Source: DASWJZ01 sp963739005 (GTDB taxonomy: Bacteria; Pseudomonadota; Alphaproteobacteria; Rhizobiales; Afifellaceae). Taken from it: DNA of 64,000 bases. Each line of letters starts with the position of its first letter. The stretch's first letter is position 1. Below are positions 61,395 to 64,000 of this stretch, in pieces. The translations under genes and the position numbers were made by a program. The stretch is taken from NCBI GenBank assembly GCA_963739005.1, contig CAVTYQ010000004.1, positions 434,001 to 498,000 on the forward strand, in the 5' to 3' direction. The notes beneath the pieces are model-generated. The model saw only the letters and a program-made list of their open reading frames with translations. It did no database searches and was not told the DNA's origin.

Positions 61395-63193
61395 CCGCCG
61401 AGGGCTTTCCATCGCTGGCCGAGCGGCTCGATCACCACAAAGTCGCGCCGCTTTTCGCGGCGGGCGCTCTCATCCTCACCGGGCTCTTCATCTTCCTCTG
61501 GACGGCGATACCGGGCATCAAAGAAGCAATGCGCCTGGCGCTTTCCGACAGCGACGATGCGATGCGCTTGGCAAGCGTGCGCGACTTCCTCGCCGGCCAG
61601 TCTTGGTTCGATATGACTCAGTACCGCTACATGCCGCCCGAAGGCGTGTCGATGCACTGGTCGCGTCTCGTCGATCTGCCGATCGCCGGGTGGATTCTTG
61701 CGTTGACTCCACTGCTTGGCGCCGACCTTGCCGAGCGGGTGACAGTCACCGGTTGGCCCCTTGTCCTTTTCCTCGTCTATTGCAGCGTCATCGGCATCGG
61801 CGCATGGCGGCTCTTCGGCGAGCGAGCGGCCGGCTTCGCGATCTTCATCGCCGGGCAGCTCATCGTCTTCCAAGATCTTTTCGCCCCGGCGCGGATCGAT
61901 CATCACAACGTCCAGGTAATTCTTGTCACGCTCGCAGCCCTCGGCTTCGCGTTCTCGGACGGCCGCGCGAGAGCGCCCGTGGCAAGCGGCGTATTCTGTT
62001 CGCTTTCGCTTGCCGTCGGTCTGGAAACCTTCCCCTTTGTTGTAGTGATCGGGGGCGCATTCGCCTTCTCTTGGATCGCAATGCCAGAAAGGGCGGCCCG
62101 CGCGTTCCTGCTTTTTGGCGCGAGCCTTGCCGTCGGGTCGCTGGTGTTCTTCGTTGTGCAGACGGCGCCCTCGGCGTGGGGCGCGCCGAAATGCGATGCG
62201 CTATCAAGTCCATGGCTGCTGCTGACGACGGGGGGCGGCTTGGCTGCCGCATGTCTCGTCGCCGCCACTCCGAGGCTTCGCACGTGGCCGCTGCGGGTAG
62301 TCGCGGCAGGCGGCTTAGGCGCCGCCCTCGTCGTCGCATTCGTGGTGCTCTTCCCGGCGTGCCGGGTCGGGCCCTACAACGTGATACCGGAGCCTTACCG
62401 CAGCCTTCTCCTCGATGTGACCATCGAGGCGCTGCCGTTCGCGAAGTTCGTCAAGGTCAATCCAAGCGCGGCGCTACAGTCGGTGATGCCAATGCTCGTT
62501 GGCGCGCTCGCGGCGACGCTCGCCGCCTGGCGCGTTGGCGAAAAGCGGGCGGCTCTCGGACTCTTTGCCGCAATGCTCTGGCTCGGCGCGGGGATGGCGT
62601 TTTACCAGATACGCGCCGTCTACATCGCGTCGGCCTTCGTTCCCCCGGTCGCGGGGTGGTATATCGACCGGCTGATCGCCGGCCGTCTGGGCGCTACCCT
62701 GTCCACCCGCACGGTGTCTGCGATTGGCGGAATCGCGCTCCTCGGCATTGCCTGGGCCGCCTTCGTTGTCGCCGTGCAGAACGTGGCGCCGCTGGAGTTG
62801 AAGCGCGCGCCGCCGCGTGCCGCGTGCGCCGATCCCCTCTATCTGAAGCCGCTCGATGCGCTCCCGGCGGGCTTGGTGCTCGGGCAGATGGATCTCGGCC
62901 CGAAGATCATCCTTCACACGCATCACTCGGCGCTCGTAGGCGGGTATCACCGCGGCGTGGCGGGCGTGATCGCCGGCATCGAGGCCTTCAACGGCGACGC
63001 GGCGGCGATGCGACGCCAGGTGGACAAGTTCAACGTCAGCTACGTGGCGATCTGCGCCAACTGGCTTGGGCTGCTTCGTCCGGGCGAGACCTCGTTTGCG
63101 AGCGAGCTTGCGGCCGGACAGGTGAGCGTGCCGTGGCTTCAGCCGCTCGATCTCAAGACCGGTCCGCTGCAGGTCTGGCGCGTGGTCCGCTAG
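61391..63193 (+). CDS. GT-C-type membrane glycosyltransferase (600 aa)
   Basis: A 600-residue polytopic protein with about a dozen membrane helices. The first extracytoplasmic loop carries an acidic SDSDDAMRLASVRDFLAGQSWFDMTQYRYMPPEGVSMHWSRLVD stretch, as in lipid-linked-sugar-dependent GT-C enzymes, probably of the STT3/ArnT-like broad class. The C-terminal domain (about 480-600) is soluble and extracytoplasmic (GYHRGVAGVIAGIEAFNGDAAAMRRQVDKFNVSYVAI). It is coupled to the small ORF and the TylF-like gene. A convergent partial gene at the window end is a paralogue with the same C-terminal pattern. Confidence 0.85.
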   Translation: MTAEGFPSLAERLDHHKVAPLFAAGALILTGLFIFLWTAIPGIKEAMRLALSDSDDAMRLASVRDFLAGQSWFDMTQYRYMPPEGVSMHWSRLVDLPIAGWILALTPLLGADLAERVTVTGWPLVLFLVYCSVIGIGAWRLFGERAAGFAIFIAGQLIVFQDLFAPARIDHHNVQVILVTLAALGFAFSDGRARAPVASGVFCSLSLAVGLETFPFVVVIGGAFAFSWIAMPERAARAFLLFGASLAVGSLVFFVVQTAPSAWGAPKCDALSSPWLLLTTGGGLAAACLVAATPRLRTWPLRVVAAGGLGAALVVAFVVLFPACRVGPYNVIPEPYRSLLLDVTIEALPFAKFVKVNPSAALQSVMPMLVGALAATLAAWRVGEKRAALGLFAAMLWLGAGMAFYQIRAVYIASAFVPPVAGWYIDRLIAGRLGATLSTRTVSAIGGIALLGIAWAAFVVAVQNVAPLELKRAPPRAACADPLYLKPLDALPAGLVLGQMDLGPKIILHTHHSALVGGYHRGVAGVIAGIEAFNGDAAAMRRQVDKFNVSYVAICANWLGLLRPGETSFASELAAGQVSVPWLQPLDLKTGPLQVWRVVR

Positions 63194-64000
63194 CGCTCCG
63201 TCACCCGCCAGAGTTTTAGCGCGCGCGCATCGAGCGGAACGGGCGCCAGCCATGCGGGCGCTGCCTCGCCGCGCGCGAGCGCTTTGACGAAAGCGCCGTA
63301 GCGGTCCGGGTAGGCCGTGACCCAGGGCAGGCAGACGGCGACGTAGTCGGCGTGGTCGCGCAGCGCGAATTTTCGCATGTCGGCCTCCGAGCCGGCGAAG
63401 GCCTCGATTCCCGCGACGATCCCCTCGACGTTACGGTGATAACCCGCGGCGATGATCGAATCGTCGGTCAGGAAGAGGACATGCGCGCCGAGATCGAGCG
63501 GACCGAGGATCGTGCCCTTCGGGATCGTGCGAAGCGCGGGAAGCTCCCTCAAGCACGCGCGCATCGCGTCCGGGTCGTGATGGGGAGCGGGGGCGACGAG
63601 CTCAGCGTGCTCGGCGAGGGCCGCGGCCGAGACCCAGGGCATTTCGAAGAGAAGCGCGCCTCCGACAAGAAGCGCCAGCGCGCGGGGAATGCGCACCTGG
63701 CGGTCGGTCGCCTGCGAAAGCACGCGGTCGAGCGCGAAGCCGGCGGCGACGGGCACGAGCGCGCAGCCGACATAGATCGCACGGATCTGCACGCTGCTCA
63801 GCGCCAAGGTCAGAGTGAGGAGCGACGCGGTGGCGAAAAGCAGCCGCCGCCCTTCGCCCCGGCTTTGGAGAGCGCCGATCCACGCCGCGATCGCCGCGGC
63901 GAGCGTCGGGCCGAAGACGATCGCGGTGAGCATCGGGTGGCGCGAAATCGCTTCGCCGAAATCGAGCGCCTCGCCGGTCGCTTCGAGCCACTGCGGGAGG
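63190..64000 (-). CDS. Paralogous GT-C-type membrane glycosyltransferase (partial)
   Basis: The frame is open on the minus strand from the window edge to 63190. It continues upstream of an internal ATG at 63933 as LPQWLEATGEALDFGEAISRHP, so the gene begins outside the window. The visible part has several helices and a C-terminal domain whose motif (SIIAAGYHRNVEGIVAGIEAFAGSEADMRKFALRDHADYVAVC) parallels the 600-residue enzyme (GYHRGVAGVIAGIEAFNGDAAAMRRQVDKFNVSYVAI). It converges on that gene, overlapping by 4 bases. The two are diverged paralogues. Confidence 0.85.
   Translation of the reverse strand, partial: LPQWLEATGEALDFGEAISRHPMLTAIVFGPTLAAAIAAWIGALQSRGEGRRLLFATASLLTLTLALSSVQIRAIYVGCALVPVAAGFALDRVLSQATDRQVRIPRALALLVGGALLFEMPWVSAAALAEHAELVAPAPHHDPDAMRACLRELPALRTIPKGTILGPLDLGAHVLFLTDDSIIAAGYHRNVEGIVAGIEAFAGSEADMRKFALRDHADYVAVCLPWVTAYPDRYGAFVKALARGEAAPAWLAPVPLDARALKLWRVTER

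Overview
The window is a 64 kb piece of a high-GC alphaproteobacterial chromosome, most likely from the Hyphomicrobiales (Rhizobiales). The main evidence is a LsrB/VtlR-type LysR gene directly behind trxB, a greA-carB pair with carA some 6 kb away, a yqeY-dnaG-rpoD order, BA14K-family exported proteins, a Flp pilin, an ELM1-family protein and EcfG-type (GGAAC-N17-CGTT) stress promoters. I saw no rRNA, tRNA or CRISPR array.

Layout. 0-5 kb: lsrB-like regulator, trxB, two divergent 2-oxoglutarate/Fe(II) oxygenases, an ELM1-family gene and an exported TPR protein. 5.6-7.2 kb: two related small membrane proteins followed by an exported DNA/RNA nuclease. 7.3-12.8 kb: a PAS-GGDEF-EAL protein and uvrB. 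12.86-14.4 kb: an AbiE-type toxin-antitoxin module with a large palindromic, apparently leaderless promoter and a frameshifted toxin. 14.6-21 kb: an old yellow enzyme, a stress-promoter-linked hydrophilic peptide, GYD, DUF72 and VOC genes, a Flp pilin, two BA14K proteins, an RlpA-like protein and a cold-shock protein with a long Gly/Arg-rich N-terminus. 21-28.4 kb: aspartate aminotransferase, GST, a GT87-like enzyme, greA and carB. 28.5-34.7 kb, between carB and carA: an accessory stretch of uncharacterised membrane proteins, an XRE regulator, DUF1003, a zinc peptidase, DUF2188, and a coupled pair of a four-TM protein and an exported vWA-like protein. 34.8-44.8 kb: carA, yqeY (frameshifted), a radical SAM protein, a Met/His-rich exported protein, a TetR gene with two operators, GST, dnaG and rpoD. 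44.8-52 kb: an OmpA-like protein, a coupled response-regulator pair (one carrying a degenerate GGDEF and an intact EAL), a Pro-rich anchored protein and a class III nucleotidyl cyclase. 52.5-54 kb: a compact type II restriction-modification system of the BglII/BstYI kind. 54-64 kb: ettA, an operon of a YLDPGTGS peptide, a methyltransferase and a sulfatase-like protein (frameshifted), DUF2461, a TylF-like methyltransferase coupled to a GT-C membrane glycosyltransferase, and a convergent paralogue of that enzyme cut by the window end.

The best candidates for undescribed biology are the four-TM/vWA-like pair and the 604-residue membrane protein between carB and carA, the paralogous small-membrane-protein pair with its exported nuclease, and the YLDPGTGS/methyltransferase/sulfatase operon. 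Three independent one-base frameshifts (abiEii, yqeY, the sulfatase) raise the question of whether the assembly carries indel errors or these genes are decaying.
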